Assembly: GCF_003026285.1 (NCBI RefSeq)
Contig: NZ_PYOD01000006.1
Span: 203,735 to 267,734, forward strand
Source of the DNA: Photobacterium profundum
Lineage (GTDB): Bacteria > Pseudomonadota > Gammaproteobacteria > Enterobacterales > Vibrionaceae
DNA length: 64,000 bases
Direction of reading: 5' to 3'
This document shows, one piece after another, positions 9,166 to 18,175 of this stretch. Within the stretch, counting starts at the first letter, position 1. Each line of letters starts with the position of its first letter. The translations under genes and the position numbers were made by a program. The notes beneath the pieces are model-generated. The model ran no database searches. It was not told the origin of the DNA and worked only from the letters and a program-made list of their open reading frames with translations.

Positions 9166-10383
9166 ATGACAATGGAACATAAAGTAGAACGTAAATTATT
9201 CGATGAGGTAATGGTACCTTGTTATTCTCCTATGCAGATTATTCCTGTGAAGGGGCAAGGTGCTCGAATTTGGGATCAAGAAGATCGCGAATATATCGAC
9301 TTTGCAGGTGGTATTGCTGTGAGTTGTTTAGGGCATTGTCATCCAGTGATGGTTAATGCACTTAAGTCGCAAGCTGAAAAGCTATGGCACTTAAGTAATG
9401 TGATGACTAACGAACCAGCCTTACGTCTTGCTAAAAAGTTAACCGAGCACAGCTTTGCTGAAAAAGTATTTTTTGCAAACTCAGGTGCAGAAGCGAACGA
9501 AGCGGCATTGAAGCTAGCGCGTCGTTATGCGGTTGATAAGTTTGGTCCTGAAAAATCAGAAATTATCGCGTTCAATCAAGGTTTCCATGGTCGTACATTC
9601 TTTACGGTAACCGTTGGCGGTCAAGCAGCTTACTCCGATGGTTTTGGCCCTAAACCACAAGCAATTTCTCATATTCCATATAACGACCTTTCGGCTCTGG
9701 CTGAGATCATGTCAGATCGCACGTGTGCAATCATGATGGAGCCGCTTCAAGGGGAAGGTGGAATTATCTCGCCAACCTCTGAATTTGTGCAAGGTGTTCG
9801 TGAGCTGTGTGATAAACACAATGCACTATTAATCTTTGATGAAGTACAAACGGGTAATGGCCGTACTGGTAATTTCTATGCTTACCAAGGTCTGGGTGTA
9901 ACACCTGATATCTTAAGCACTGCCAAATCATTAGGTGGTGGTTTCCCAATTGGTGCAATGCTGACAACAGCAAAATTGGCTGAACACATGAAAGTCGGCA
10001 CCCACGGTTCAACCTATGGCGGTAACCCATTGGCGTGTGCTGTTGCTGAAGCGGTTGTTGATGAAGTCTCTAAACCAGAGGTACTCGCAGGTGTTAAAGA
10101 GCGTGAGCAGTGGTTCCGTGATGCGCTTGAGCAAATCAATGCTAAGTACCCAATCTTTTCCGAAGTGCGTGGTAAAGGCTTATTACTCGGTGCTGCGCTG
10201 AATGAAGAATGGCAGGGGCGTGCTCGTGATGTATTGCTTGCTGCTGTTGAAGAAGGGCTAATGGTATTGGTTGCCGGTACTAACGTTGTTCGCTTCACAC
10301 CATCACTGGTGATTGATAAAGCTGACGTTGATGAAGGTATGGCGCGTTTAGAACGAGCTATTGCTAAGCTTTATAATAAATAA
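9166..10383 (+). CDS. argD: Acetylornithine/succinylornithine aminotransferase (PLP)
   Basis: A 405-residue class III aminotransferase. The family uses pyridoxal phosphate to make N-acetylornithine in arginine synthesis and, in the AST pathway, to deaminate succinylornithine. Visible features are [17 protein letters not shown], the PLP-aspartate in [12 protein letters not shown] and the Schiff-base lysine in [14 protein letters not shown]. Position next to astA and astD suggests it also serves as AstC, since no other astC is present here. Starts at GTG 9163, ATG 9166 and ATG 9172 are in frame. ATG 9166 has AAGGA at 7 nt, the best spacing. The ast genes probably form one transcript with it. 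Confidence 0.92.
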   Translation: MTMEHKVERKLFDEVMVPCYSPMQIIPVKGQGARIWDQEDREYIDFAGGIAVSCLGHCHPVMVNALKSQAEKLWHLSNVMTNEPALRLAKKLTEHSFAEKVFFANSGAEANEAALKLARRYAVDKFGPEKSEIIAFNQGFHGRTFFTVTVGGQAAYSDGFGPKPQAISHIPYNDLSALAEIMSDRTCAIMMEPLQGEGGIISPTSEFVQGVRELCDKHNALLIFDEVQTGNGRTGNFYAYQGLGVTPDILSTAKSLGGGFPIGAMLTTAKLAEHMKVGTHGSTYGGNPLACAVAEAVVDEVSKPEVLAGVKEREQWFRDALEQINAKYPIFSEVRGKGLLLGAALNEEWQGRARDVLLAAVEEGLMVLVAGTNVVRFTPSLVIDKADVDEGMARLERAIAKLYNK

Positions 10384-10401
10384 GTCGTATCAAAATATAT
10401 C

Positions 10402-10461
10402 AGCAGTTAGCGCATTCATTTAACTGCTTCATACAGTGGCTAGCAGGAGCTTGGCCACTGT
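10402..10461 (+). repeat. Two tandem hairpins in the argD-astA gap
   Basis: Two perfect 8-bp inverted repeats in a row: AGCAGTTA/TAACTGCT (10402-10428, 11-nt loop) and ACAGTGGC/GCCACTGT (10433-10461, 13-nt loop). No T-run follows, so they are not ordinary terminators. They may stabilise or process the argD transcript. Confidence 0.6.
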
Positions 10462-10608
10462 TGCTTACTCAATACTGCAGATAGCGACATGCTGTGTGCC
10501 CCTGTTTTTTCTTGTTTATCTTAAAAGTGAGAGAAGGGAAGTGAGTAGGTTTACCCATTCAATTTATAGATAGCGACCCTGTCGCTACCTGCATCAGGAG
10601 GGAGTTCG

Positions 10609-11625
10609 ATGCTGGTTATTCGTCCTATTACCGAAGCCGATTACCCGGCGCTTATGCGCTGTGCGGAAGAATCTGGCCATGGTTTCACGTCATTACCTGT
10701 TAACGAAGAAATGCTACGTAACAGGATTGCACACTCAGTTGAAAGCTTCGGCAAAGAAGTAACCGAACCGGGCACTGAAGGCTACTTGATGGTTGCGGAA
10801 GACACGGAAACGGGTGAAATCGCAGGAACAACGGCAATCGAAGCTGCAATTGGCCTTGATAATCCTTTCTATACCTATCACCTCAGTACGGTTGTTCACG
10901 CCTCGCGGCGTTTAGGCGTGCATAACGTCGTAAAAGTGCTGACGTTTGGTAATAACTATACGGGCAACAGTGAGCTGTGTACCTTGTTCCTTCGCCCTGA
11001 ATGGCGTCAAGGCTTGAATGGTCGTTTACTGTCTAAATGTCGCTTTTTAATGATGGCAGAGCATCGCCATCGCTTTTCTGAAACGGTATTAGCTGAAATG
11101 CGTGGCGTATCAGATGAAGAGGGTAATTCCCCGTTCTGGCATTGGCTAAAAGAGCATTTCTTCTCTATTGATTTTACGCATGCTGATTACCTAACTGGTA
11201 TCGGGGCCAAAGGCTTCATTGCTGATCTTATGCCAAAGCTACCGATTTACGTCAGCTTATTGAGCCCAGAAGCACAAGCTGTGATTGGACAAGTACATGA
11301 AAAAACTCGCCCAGCATTACGCCTATTAGAAAAAGAAGGCTTTTGTTGCCGCGGTTACGTCGACATTTTTGATGCCGGTCCAACGGTTGAATGTGACGTA
11401 CGCAATATTGAATCGGTACGCCATTCGATCACGTGTACCGTTGAGGTTGGTGAATGTACGAGTGGAAAAGACTTCATCATCAGTAATGGCTCATTTGATG
11501 GCTTCCGAGCTGTGGTGGGTAAAGTGAAGGTTGATGAAGAGAAAAACATAGCGCAGATAACCACTGAAATGGCAGCGGCGCTGCAAGTGAAAAATGGCGA
11601 TCACGTTCGTTTAATCGAGCAGTAA
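10609..11625 (+). CDS. astA: Arginine N-succinyltransferase
   Basis: A 338-residue enzyme of the AstA family that joins succinyl-CoA to arginine, the first step of the arginine succinyltransferase (AST) catabolic pathway. The family-typical N-terminus RPITEADYPALMRCA, the core FLRPEWRQGLNGRLLSK and LEKEGFCCRGYVDIFDAGPT are recognisable. A near-perfect Shine-Dalgarno AGGAGGGAG precedes ATG 10609. It stands between argD and astD. astB and astE, needed to finish the pathway, are not in the window. Confidence 0.94.
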   Translation: MLVIRPITEADYPALMRCAEESGHGFTSLPVNEEMLRNRIAHSVESFGKEVTEPGTEGYLMVAEDTETGEIAGTTAIEAAIGLDNPFYTYHLSTVVHASRRLGVHNVVKVLTFGNNYTGNSELCTLFLRPEWRQGLNGRLLSKCRFLMMAEHRHRFSETVLAEMRGVSDEEGNSPFWHWLKEHFFSIDFTHADYLTGIGAKGFIADLMPKLPIYVSLLSPEAQAVIGQVHEKTRPALRLLEKEGFCCRGYVDIFDAGPTVECDVRNIESVRHSITCTVEVGECTSGKDFIISNGSFDGFRAVVGKVKVDEEKNIAQITTEMAAALQVKNGDHVRLIEQ

Positions 11626-11715
11626 GCTGAGTGATAACAGCCACTACGGCATTCAGTTATTTAAAGAAATAATACTTGTTCAGACGGGTATAACGGGCAG
11701 ATACAGGAGAACATC

Positions 11716-13173
11716 ATGACTCAATGGATTGCAGGAAACTGGTTAGCAGGTAAGGGCGAAGCGATGAATTCGTTAAACCCATTTAGCAGCGAAGAGATTT
11801 GGCAAGGTGATGCTGCAACTGCAGAACAAGTTGAACAAGCGGTCAGCGCTGCCCGTGAAGCGCTAACAACATGGCGTAAAACTGATTTATTAGAGCGCCA
11901 AGCTGTCGTTGAAAAATTTGCTGAACTGGTCAAAGAGCACAGTGAGCACATCGCTTACACCATTGCAGAAGAAACAGGCAAGCCATTATGGGAAACCCGT
12001 ACTGAAGCGGGTGCAATGGTCGGTAAAATTGCGATTTCGTTACGTGCTTACCATGAACGTACGGGTGAAAAACAAAAAGACATTGCAGGTACAGCTGCGG
12101 TACTGCGTCATCGTCCATTAGGTGTTATGGCGGTATTTGGGCCCTATAACTTCCCTGGGCACTTGCCGAATGGTCATATTGTTCCTGCGTTGCTGTCGGG
12201 CAATACAGTGGTATTTAAACCGTCAGAATTAACCCCGAAAGTGGCTCAAGAAACCATGAAACTGTGGGAACAGGCAGGATTACCTCAAGGCGTATTGAAT
12301 ATGGTGCAAGGCGCCCGCCCAACGGGTGAAGCACTTGCAGGATCAAAAGGCATTGATGGTCTATTGTTTACAGGTAGTGCCAATACTGGGCATATTTTAC
12401 ACCGCCAATATGCAGGCCAGCCGGGCAAAATGTTAGCCCTTGAAATGGGCGGCAATAATCCGATGGTTATTTCTAAGTCTTATGGTGAGTTAGATGCCAC
12501 GGTCTATACGATTATTCAGTCTGCGTTTATTAGTGCGGGTCAACGTTGTACGTGTGCACGTCGTTTGTACTTGCCGCAGGGCATTGAAGGCGATGCGATT
12601 GTAAACCGTTTGGTTGAAGCTACCGCTCAGATTCGAATTGGTGGGCCATTTGCAGACCCTCAACCATTTATGGGGCCACAAATCTCTGAGCGTGCAGCTG
12701 ACGGTATTATTGCAGCACAAGCCAACCTTGTAAGTCTTGGCGCTGAAGTGTTGTTGGAAGCGAAAAGAGGGCAAGGTGCGGTCGTCTCTCCTGCCATTAT
12801 TGAAGTCAGTAATGTGACTGAGTTACCGGATGAAGAGTATTTCGGTCCATTGTTGCAAGTTGTGCGTTATCAAGATTTACCTGAAGCCGTAGAGTTAGCG
12901 AACGACACGCGCTATGGCTTATCTGCAGGTCTAGTTTCTACGGATGATAGCGAATGGCAATATTTCATCGACAATATTCGTGCAGGCATTGTGAATCGAA
13001 ATCGTCAGCTTACAGGGGCAAGTGGCGATGCGCCATTTGGTGGTCCTGGGGCGTCAGGTAATTTACGCCCAAGTGCTTATTATGCGGCAGATTATTGTGC
13101 TTACCCAATGGCTTCAATGGAAGGTGAGCAAACAGAATTACCAGCACAATTGTCACCAGGTATTGCACTTTAA
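11716..13173 (+). CDS. astD: Succinylglutamate-semialdehyde dehydrogenase
   Basis: A 485-residue NAD-dependent aldehyde dehydrogenase that oxidises N-succinylglutamate semialdehyde in the AST pathway. The catalytic glutamate lies in LEMGGNNPM and the nucleophilic cysteine in [27 protein letters not shown] and [10 protein letters not shown] are typical of the family. CAGGAGA precedes ATG 11716. It follows astA by 90 nt and precedes a DUF1338 gene. Confidence 0.94.
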   Translation: MTQWIAGNWLAGKGEAMNSLNPFSSEEIWQGDAATAEQVEQAVSAAREALTTWRKTDLLERQAVVEKFAELVKEHSEHIAYTIAEETGKPLWETRTEAGAMVGKIAISLRAYHERTGEKQKDIAGTAAVLRHRPLGVMAVFGPYNFPGHLPNGHIVPALLSGNTVVFKPSELTPKVAQETMKLWEQAGLPQGVLNMVQGARPTGEALAGSKGIDGLLFTGSANTGHILHRQYAGQPGKMLALEMGGNNPMVISKSYGELDATVYTIIQSAFISAGQRCTCARRLYLPQGIEGDAIVNRLVEATAQIRIGGPFADPQPFMGPQISERAADGIIAAQANLVSLGAEVLLEAKRGQGAVVSPAIIEVSNVTELPDEEYFGPLLQVVRYQDLPEAVELANDTRYGLSAGLVSTDDSEWQYFIDNIRAGIVNRNRQLTGASGDAPFGGPGASGNLRPSAYYAADYCAYPMASMEGEQTELPAQLSPGIAL

Positions 13174-13228
13174 TCGAGTTGCACCGTAATCAACACAATA
13201 CTAATTCAGCAAAGGGGAAGGATTCATC

Positions 13229-14020
13229 ATGGAAAGAGTGGAACAATTGTTTAACGCCTTATGGCAAGACTATACCCAGCGTCTTTGTCCATCAGCGGCG
13301 CAAGTGCATGCACTATTAACCGAAGATGAGCCCTTACTCAATGATCATATTGCGTTGCGTACCTTTAACTTACCAAAGGTAGGGCTCGATAAACTAGCTG
13401 CTCCTTTCATTGCTATTGGTTATAAACCTTGCGGTCAATATCGCTTTGAAGCCAAGAAATTGTATGCCGAGCATTTCGAGCACCCTAACCCAGACGCTCC
13501 TAAGGTGTTTATTAGTGAGCTGATGGTGGGACAGTGTTCAGCGCAACTCCAGCAAACGGTGCGCGAGTTAGTCAACCAAGCTCCTGAAACTGCATTCCAT
13601 GATCCGTCATTTATCTATGGTGGGCGGTTATGGGATATTGACTCTGAGACGTATGAGATGCTCGCGGCTGAAAGTGAATATGCTGGATGGGTGGCAGCGC
13701 ATGGTTTTGGTGCCAATCACTTTACGGTTAGTATTAATCAGCTTGAGCAATTCACGGAAGTACGTGATGTGAATCATTTATTGCGTCATAACGGCTTTAC
13801 GATTAATGAATCTGGTGGGGAAGTGAAAGGCGATCCTGAAGTGATGTTAGAGCAGTCATCGACCATGGCAGATAAAGTTGCAGTGGGTTTTCTTGATGGT
13901 GTAAAACACATTCCGGGTGGTTTTTATGAGTTTGCTAAGCGCTACCCGCAAGCTGATGGCGAGCTATATGGTGGGTTTGTAGAAGCCTCTGCAGATAAGA
14001 TTTTTGAGAGCACCAATTAA
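13229..14020 (+). CDS. DUF1338 family protein (HglS/YdcJ-like metalloenzyme)
   Basis: A 263-residue DUF1338 protein. Characterised relatives such as Pseudomonas HglS convert 2-oxoadipate to 2-hydroxyglutarate with a metal held by two His and one Glu. Candidate ligands here are His in NDHIALRTF, His in GANHFTVSI and Glu in GGFYEFAKRY. This short version lies behind astD, as in Vibrio cholerae, which hints at a role in amino-acid breakdown, though no substrate can be read from sequence. GGGGAAGGA is found upstream of ATG 13229. Tandem hairpins follow. Confidence 0.75.
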   Translation: MERVEQLFNALWQDYTQRLCPSAAQVHALLTEDEPLLNDHIALRTFNLPKVGLDKLAAPFIAIGYKPCGQYRFEAKKLYAEHFEHPNPDAPKVFISELMVGQCSAQLQQTVRELVNQAPETAFHDPSFIYGGRLWDIDSETYEMLAAESEYAGWVAAHGFGANHFTVSINQLEQFTEVRDVNHLLRHNGFTINESGGEVKGDPEVMLEQSSTMADKVAVGFLDGVKHIPGGFYEFAKRYPQADGELYGGFVEASADKIFESTN

Positions 14021-14087
14021 CCGCTAATTGGTTAGCGGTGGTTATCATTAATATTGATTAAGCAGCGACCTTGGTCGCTGCTTTTTT
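14020..14087 (+). terminator. Tandem hairpins ending the astD-DUF1338 transcript
   Basis: First hairpin ACCGCTAA-TTGG-TTAGCGGT (14020-14039) overlaps the stop codon. The second, AGCAGCGA / TCGCTGCT (14061-14082), is followed by six T and is a canonical terminator. Confidence 0.85.
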
Positions 14088-14322
14088 AATGTTCGCTATC
14101 TAAGGTATTTACCCATAGTTCACTGTCATCGGTGCTGTGATGACGTCGGCTGAAATTGGTTTGTTGCTCTAGGTAATGGCGTTGGTCACTGAACCCTGTC
14201 ATTTCAACAGTGGTGGGTAACGAAGCAATGATGGCTGGTGTTGGTAGGTGCGTGTTTGGCGCAAAGCGTTCGATATCCATATCAGACGTCTCAATATAAA
14301 AAGCATATGCATAATGTAGCAT
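14086..14322 (-). CDS. Hypothetical short ORF, doubtful
   Basis: Open frame of 78 codons from ATG 14322 (a longer TTG-started version reaches 14367). The peptide has no signal sequence, transmembrane helix or family that I recognise, and the Shine-Dalgarno (AAAAGA) is weak. Its 3' end overlaps the T-run of the plus-strand terminator. It fills the space between DUF1338 and crp on the crp strand. It may be non-coding. Confidence 0.25.
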   Translation of the reverse strand: MLHYAYAFYIETSDMDIERFAPNTHLPTPAIIASLPTTVEMTGFSDQRHYLEQQTNFSRRHHSTDDSELWVNTLDSEH

Positions 14323-14481
14323 TCTTTTGGGGCGTGGCAAGTGAATTGATTGTGATGAGAACGACAAAAATATGCCTTTGAGGGATTAATAATGCATTGT
14401 GTTAATCGCAGGGTGTGATTGGACTAGGGTAGGAAGGGAAATAGTCACCGTGCTGTGAGCCTATATAACAAACAGAGATAT

Positions 14482-14507
14482 AAAAAAAGCCGCTCAAAGC
14501 GGCTTTA
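14482..14507 (-). terminator. Terminator of crp
   Basis: Stem AAAGCCGCT / AGCGGCTTT with a 3-nt loop. Read on the minus strand it ends in a run of seven T, about 25 nt after the crp stop codon. Confidence 0.9.
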
Positions 14508-14530
14508 TTAGAAAGGTAATTTATAGACGT

Positions 14531-15163
14531 TTAGCGAGTGCCGTAAACAACAATAGTTTTACCGTGAGCAGAGATAAGATTCTGCTCTTCTAGCATCTTA
14601 AGAATACGACCGACTGTTTCACGAGAACAACCAACGATCTGGCCGATTTCTTGACGAGTGATCTTAATCTGCATACCGTCTGGGTGAGTCATCGCATCAG
14701 GTTGCTTAGCAAGGTTTAGCAATGTCTGTGCGATACGGCCTGTAACATCCAAGAATGCAAGGTCACCTACTTTCTGGCTAGTCACTTGTAAGCGAGTTGC
14801 CATCTGAGAAGATAGACGCATTAAAATGTCAGGGTTAACCTGAATAAGTTGACGGAATTTCTTGAAAGAAATTTCAGCTACTTCACAAGGCGATTTAGCA
14901 CGTACCCATGCAGTACGTTCTTGGTCTTCTTCAAATAGACCAAGCTCACCAATGAAGTCACCTTGATTAAGGTAAGAAAGGATCATTTCTTTACCTTCTT
15001 CATCTTTAATCAATACGGCAACAGAGCCTTTCACGATGTAGTAAAGCGTTTCTGCTTTTTCGCCAGCGTGAATCAAAGTACTTTTTGAAGGGTACTTGTG
15101 GATGTGGCAATGGGAAAGAAACCACTCTAGGGTAGGATCTGTTTGAGGTTTACCTGGTACCAT
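14531..15163 (-). CDS. crp: cAMP receptor protein
   Basis: A 210-residue regulator almost identical in sequence to E. coli CRP. The cyclic-nucleotide-binding domain ([24 protein letters not shown]) lies in the N-terminal two thirds, and the C-terminal helix-turn-helix has [20 protein letters not shown], which contacts TGTGA half-sites. It controls catabolite-sensitive genes genome-wide. ATG 15163 gives the canonical [10 protein letters not shown] start. The divergent yhfA promoter region contains a CRP-site-like sequence. Confidence 0.98.
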   Translation of the reverse strand: MVPGKPQTDPTLEWFLSHCHIHKYPSKSTLIHAGEKAETLYYIVKGSVAVLIKDEEGKEMILSYLNQGDFIGELGLFEEDQERTAWVRAKSPCEVAEISFKKFRQLIQVNPDILMRLSSQMATRLQVTSQKVGDLAFLDVTGRIAQTLLNLAKQPDAMTHPDGMQIKITRQEIGQIVGCSRETVGRILKMLEEQNLISAHGKTIVVYGTR

Positions 15164-15370
15164 ATTACTAACTTCCTCTGCGTTTGTTGCCCAACAACGA
15201 CATCCCTATAGTTTGACGGTGGGCCTAACAATAGTATTGTTCGCTGATTAGGATATTCATTCAGCCGCTGTGCTGCAAGCTAACCTGAATAATTACCCTT
15301 GAGTTTATCTTTTTTCGGCGGGTATTTCTTGATATTGATCTATCTGGAGCCGTCATTTGGTACTCATAAG

Positions 15371-15386
15371 TGTGCACATGATCACA
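15371..15386. promoter_or_regulatory. CRP-binding-site-like sequence between crp and yhfA
   Basis: TGTGC-N6-TCACA differs from the CRP consensus TGTGA-N6-TCACA at one position and has a further matching C and flanking A/T bases. It is 27 nt upstream of the yhfA start and about 208 nt upstream of crp, so it could control either gene. Confidence 0.55.
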
Positions 15387-15412
15387 CAGTCATTAGTTAA
15401 TTGGAGAATGCG

Positions 15413-15817
15413 ATGAAATCACGCGTGAAATGGGTAGAAGGAATGACTTTCCTTGCTCAATCAAATTCGGGTCATAGTGTTGTGATGGACGGTAATGGTG
15501 GCGAAAAAGCACCAAGCCCAATGGAATTTGTTTTGATGGCTGCTGGTGGATGCAGCTCGGTAGATGTCGTCGACGGATTAAAATCTGCGGGACAAAAAAT
15601 CACCGCTTGTGAAGCACAAATTGACGCCGAACGCAGAGAGCAATCGCCTAAATTATTTACCGGTGCAAATTTGCATTTTGTGGTAACAGGGTATGATTTG
15701 GATGAATTGTTGGTGGCGAAAGCAGTTCGCGATTCATTAGAAAAGTATTGTTCAGTGTGCTTAATGTTAGGGAAAGGGGTTGAATTGACCCATTCCTATG
15801 AGGTCGTTAACGCCTAA
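15413..15817 (+). CDS. yhfA: OsmC/Ohr family protein YhfA
   Basis: A 134-residue OsmC-like protein closely similar to E. coli YhfA (KSRVKWVEGMTFL, GEKAPSPMEFVLMAAGGCSS, EKYCSVCLML). The two redox cysteines of the OsmC/Ohr fold, in GGCSS and KYCSV, are present, so a thiol peroxidase role is possible, although YhfA itself is poorly characterised. A TTG at 15401 is in frame, but ATG 15413 has GGAG 6 nt upstream. It is divergent from crp, an arrangement conserved in gammaproteobacteria. Confidence 0.85.
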   Translation: MKSRVKWVEGMTFLAQSNSGHSVVMDGNGGEKAPSPMEFVLMAAGGCSSVDVVDGLKSAGQKITACEAQIDAERREQSPKLFTGANLHFVVTGYDLDELLVAKAVRDSLEKYCSVCLMLGKGVELTHSYEVVNA

Positions 15818-15824
15818 AAAAATC

Positions 15825-15858
15825 GAGTAACGGATTGACAGTACCGTTACTCATTTTT
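15825..15858. terminator. Bidirectional terminator between yhfA and prkB
   Basis: Stem GAGTAACGG / CCGTTACTC with a 10-nt loop, preceded by a 7-A run broken by TC and followed by ATTTTT. It lies between two convergent genes. Confidence 0.8.
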
Positions 15859-15907
15859 GGCTCTTACTGCTTGTCAGGTTTAACTGGCTATATCTATCTG
15901 ACGTCGT

Positions 15908-16777
15908 TTAACCGACTTTGCCGGTATCAATCAGTTGCTGGATGAGTGGACGAACAATAAGCTCCATCGCAAAGCTCATCTTTCCGCCAGGCACAACCAA
16001 AGTATTGTGGCGTGACATGAATGAGCCTTGGATCATCGACAATAAATAAGGGAAATCAACATTTTCGATACCACGGAATCGGATCACCACAAAACTTTCA
16101 TCTAAGCTAGGTATTCCCTTGGCGCTAAATGGGTTTGATGTGTCTACAGTAGGGACGCGCTGAAAGTTAATGTGAGTACGAGAAAATTGCGGTGTGATGT
16201 AATTAAGGTAGTCGTCCATTGATCTAACGATTGATTCCATCACAGCTTCGCGTGAATGACCGCGGTCACGAGTATCGCGAACGATTTTTTGAATCCACTC
16301 TAAGTTTACAATTGGTACCATGCCGATTAGCAAATCAACGTGTTCAGCCGCATTTACCTCGCCATCAACCACGCCACCGTGTAAACCTTCATAGAATAAG
16401 ACATCGGTATTTTCAGGCAGCTTTTGCCATGGGGTAAAAGATCCCGGCATTTGATTGTACGGTACGGCTTCATCAAATGTGTGCAAATACCGTCGGAACT
16501 GACCGCTACCATCATCGCCATATTGGCGAAAAAATTCTTCGAGCTGTGGAAAATCGTTGGCCTCAGGACCAAAGTAACTGATATGACGACCTTGCTCTTT
16601 CGCTTTGCGGATTTCAACATCCATTTCTGGACGGGTATAACGGTGGAAGCTGTCGCCTTCAAGCCACGAGGCATTGATGTTCATCATATTGAACATTTTA
16701 CGAAAAGCTTCAGAGGTGGTGGTGGTTCCCGCACCAGACGACCCTGTCACTGCAATTATGGGATGTTTTGCAGACAT
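15908..16777 (-). CDS. prkB: Phosphoribulokinase-like protein PrkB
   Basis: A 289-residue P-loop kinase of the phosphoribulokinase/uridine kinase fold, the same length as E. coli PrkB. The P-loop GSSGAGTTTT (about residues 12-21), EGDSFHRYTRPEMD and FYEGLHGGVV are intact. No RuBisCO or other Calvin-cycle gene is visible, so the true substrate in this lineage is uncertain. It is first of the minus-strand group located between yhfA and yheU, as near crp in E. coli. Confidence 0.9.
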   Translation of the reverse strand: MSAKHPIIAVTGSSGAGTTTTSEAFRKMFNMMNINASWLEGDSFHRYTRPEMDVEIRKAKEQGRHISYFGPEANDFPQLEEFFRQYGDDGSGQFRRYLHTFDEAVPYNQMPGSFTPWQKLPENTDVLFYEGLHGGVVDGEVNAAEHVDLLIGMVPIVNLEWIQKIVRDTRDRGHSREAVMESIVRSMDDYLNYITPQFSRTHINFQRVPTVDTSNPFSAKGIPSLDESFVVIRFRGIENVDFPYLLSMIQGSFMSRHNTLVVPGGKMSFAMELIVRPLIQQLIDTGKVG

Positions 16778-16899
16778 GAAATATCCTGTCGTTAAGATTA
16801 CGCTACAAGTTATTAACAGGGTGTTAAGTCTAGGTCAAGGTAAAGTCGTTCTCAAATATCGAAAATGCTATCAGTCGCATATCTTGAACTGAACAATGG

Positions 16900-17115
16900 C
16901 TATCCCAGTTCACTACGCAGTTTAATATCGACAGATTCATGCAACTCTGAGAACACTATCACAATATCTTCCGCATCTAATTGTTGACGAACATGCTGTA
17001 CTTTTTGTTCCATAGTGAGCTCATTATCACCGTAATCAGTGCCTTCACGTAGAACGAAATGTTCAATTAAGCTAGTAAGTGTCTCTGGGGTTAGGTCTTG
17101 CCAAGGTATGATCAT
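16900..17115 (-). CDS. yheU: YheU family small protein
   Basis: A 71-residue protein of unknown function. The family core [30 protein letters not shown] and SELHESVDI is clear. ATG 17115 was chosen because family members begin M-x-IPWQDL. A GTG at 17124 would add three residues, and neither start has a good Shine-Dalgarno. It lies downstream of yheT on the same strand, as in E. coli, probably in one transcript. Confidence 0.82.
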   Translation of the reverse strand: MIIPWQDLTPETLTSLIEHFVLREGTDYGDNELTMEQKVQHVRQQLDAEDIVIVFSELHESVDIKLRSELG

Positions 17116-17197
17116 AATGCGCACAAATAAAGAGAGTGATTTAAGCTGACTATTTTATCAGTTGTTTTAGTCTGCTGTTAGGCTTCAGCGCTCGGTT

Positions 17198-18160
17198 TTA
17201 GTTTATATGTCGATGAAACCATTCTGGCACTGTTTTTTCTAACCAAAAATTTGGGTTTCGCCACGAACCAGACACAAAGCCAACATGACCGCCGTAAGGG
17301 GTTAAGTGGTAATCCACGTGAGAAGGCAGGGGTTGTGCAGGAATAACCGCGTCGGTCATGAAGGGATCGTCTTTGGCGTGAATAACACGTAGCGGAATTT
17401 TGACGTGTTGTAATTTATCAATACCACTGCATTGCTGATAGTAATCAGCCGCATCTTTGAAGCCATGTAAAGGGGCGGTGACTAATTCATCAAATTGCCA
17501 TAGCGACTGAATATTGTCGACTTGTTGTGAACCGATCGGCATTTTATCAGGCAAGTTCGTGATCTTTTTAGTTAGATTTTTTTTCATCGAGTTTAATAAA
17601 TATTGCTGATAAACCTTAGAAAATCCTTGTTGGATGCGTTCTGAACATGAGGCTAAATTTAAAGGCGGTGAAATAACTTGTGCTGCAGTGAGTCCAGATT
17701 GGTCACCTGTTGCGGCTAAATAGTTCACCAGCATATTGCCACCTAGCGAGATCCCAACGGCAAAAAAGGGTCGGTTAGGAAATTGTTGTTTTAGCCATTG
17801 GATAAAAAAGGTGGCGTCATTGATTTCACCCGAATGATAACTACGAGGCTGGCGATTAATTTCACCACTACAACCCCGAAAGTGCATCATTACCCCGAGC
17901 CAATTTTGTTGTTTTGCAGCGTGCAACAAACCATTGGCATACGGGCTGCAGAAACTACCTTCCAAACCATGAAAAAGGATCATTAAGGGCTGCTGGTGAT
18001 CGTTCTTGGGTTGCTCTGTCCATGCTAAATCCAAAAAGTCGCCATCAGGTGTTTCGATACGCTGAGTAACGGGCGTAAACAATGGTTTGCGACGAATAAA
18101 GCGCGGTAATAAGGTTTGAAGGTGCGCGTTCTTAAGACCGCTCGCTGGTTTAAAATGCAT
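17198..18160 (-). CDS. yheT: Alpha/beta hydrolase YheT
   Basis: A 320-residue alpha/beta hydrolase of the YheT/ABHD1-3 type. The nucleophile serine is in VGISLGGNMLVN, an aspartate in HAKDDPFM and the histidine in YGGHVGF, making a complete triad. HGLEGSFCSPYANG is the family oxyanion region. Substrate unknown; esterase or lipase activity is the general family expectation. It precedes yheU, and its start is 15 nt from the end of the MocR-type regulator gene upstream on the same strand. Confidence 0.88.
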   Translation of the reverse strand: MHFKPASGLKNAHLQTLLPRFIRRKPLFTPVTQRIETPDGDFLDLAWTEQPKNDHQQPLMILFHGLEGSFCSPYANGLLHAAKQQNWLGVMMHFRGCSGEINRQPRSYHSGEINDATFFIQWLKQQFPNRPFFAVGISLGGNMLVNYLAATGDQSGLTAAQVISPPLNLASCSERIQQGFSKVYQQYLLNSMKKNLTKKITNLPDKMPIGSQQVDNIQSLWQFDELVTAPLHGFKDAADYYQQCSGIDKLQHVKIPLRVIHAKDDPFMTDAVIPAQPLPSHVDYHLTPYGGHVGFVSGSWRNPNFWLEKTVPEWFHRHIN

Positions 18161-18175
18161 AGGGCTCTCCGTTTA

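Noticed and set aside
12490..12774. 94-codon minus-strand ORF within astD
   Set aside because: Antisense to the catalytic region of astD, with no recognisable domain or start signal.
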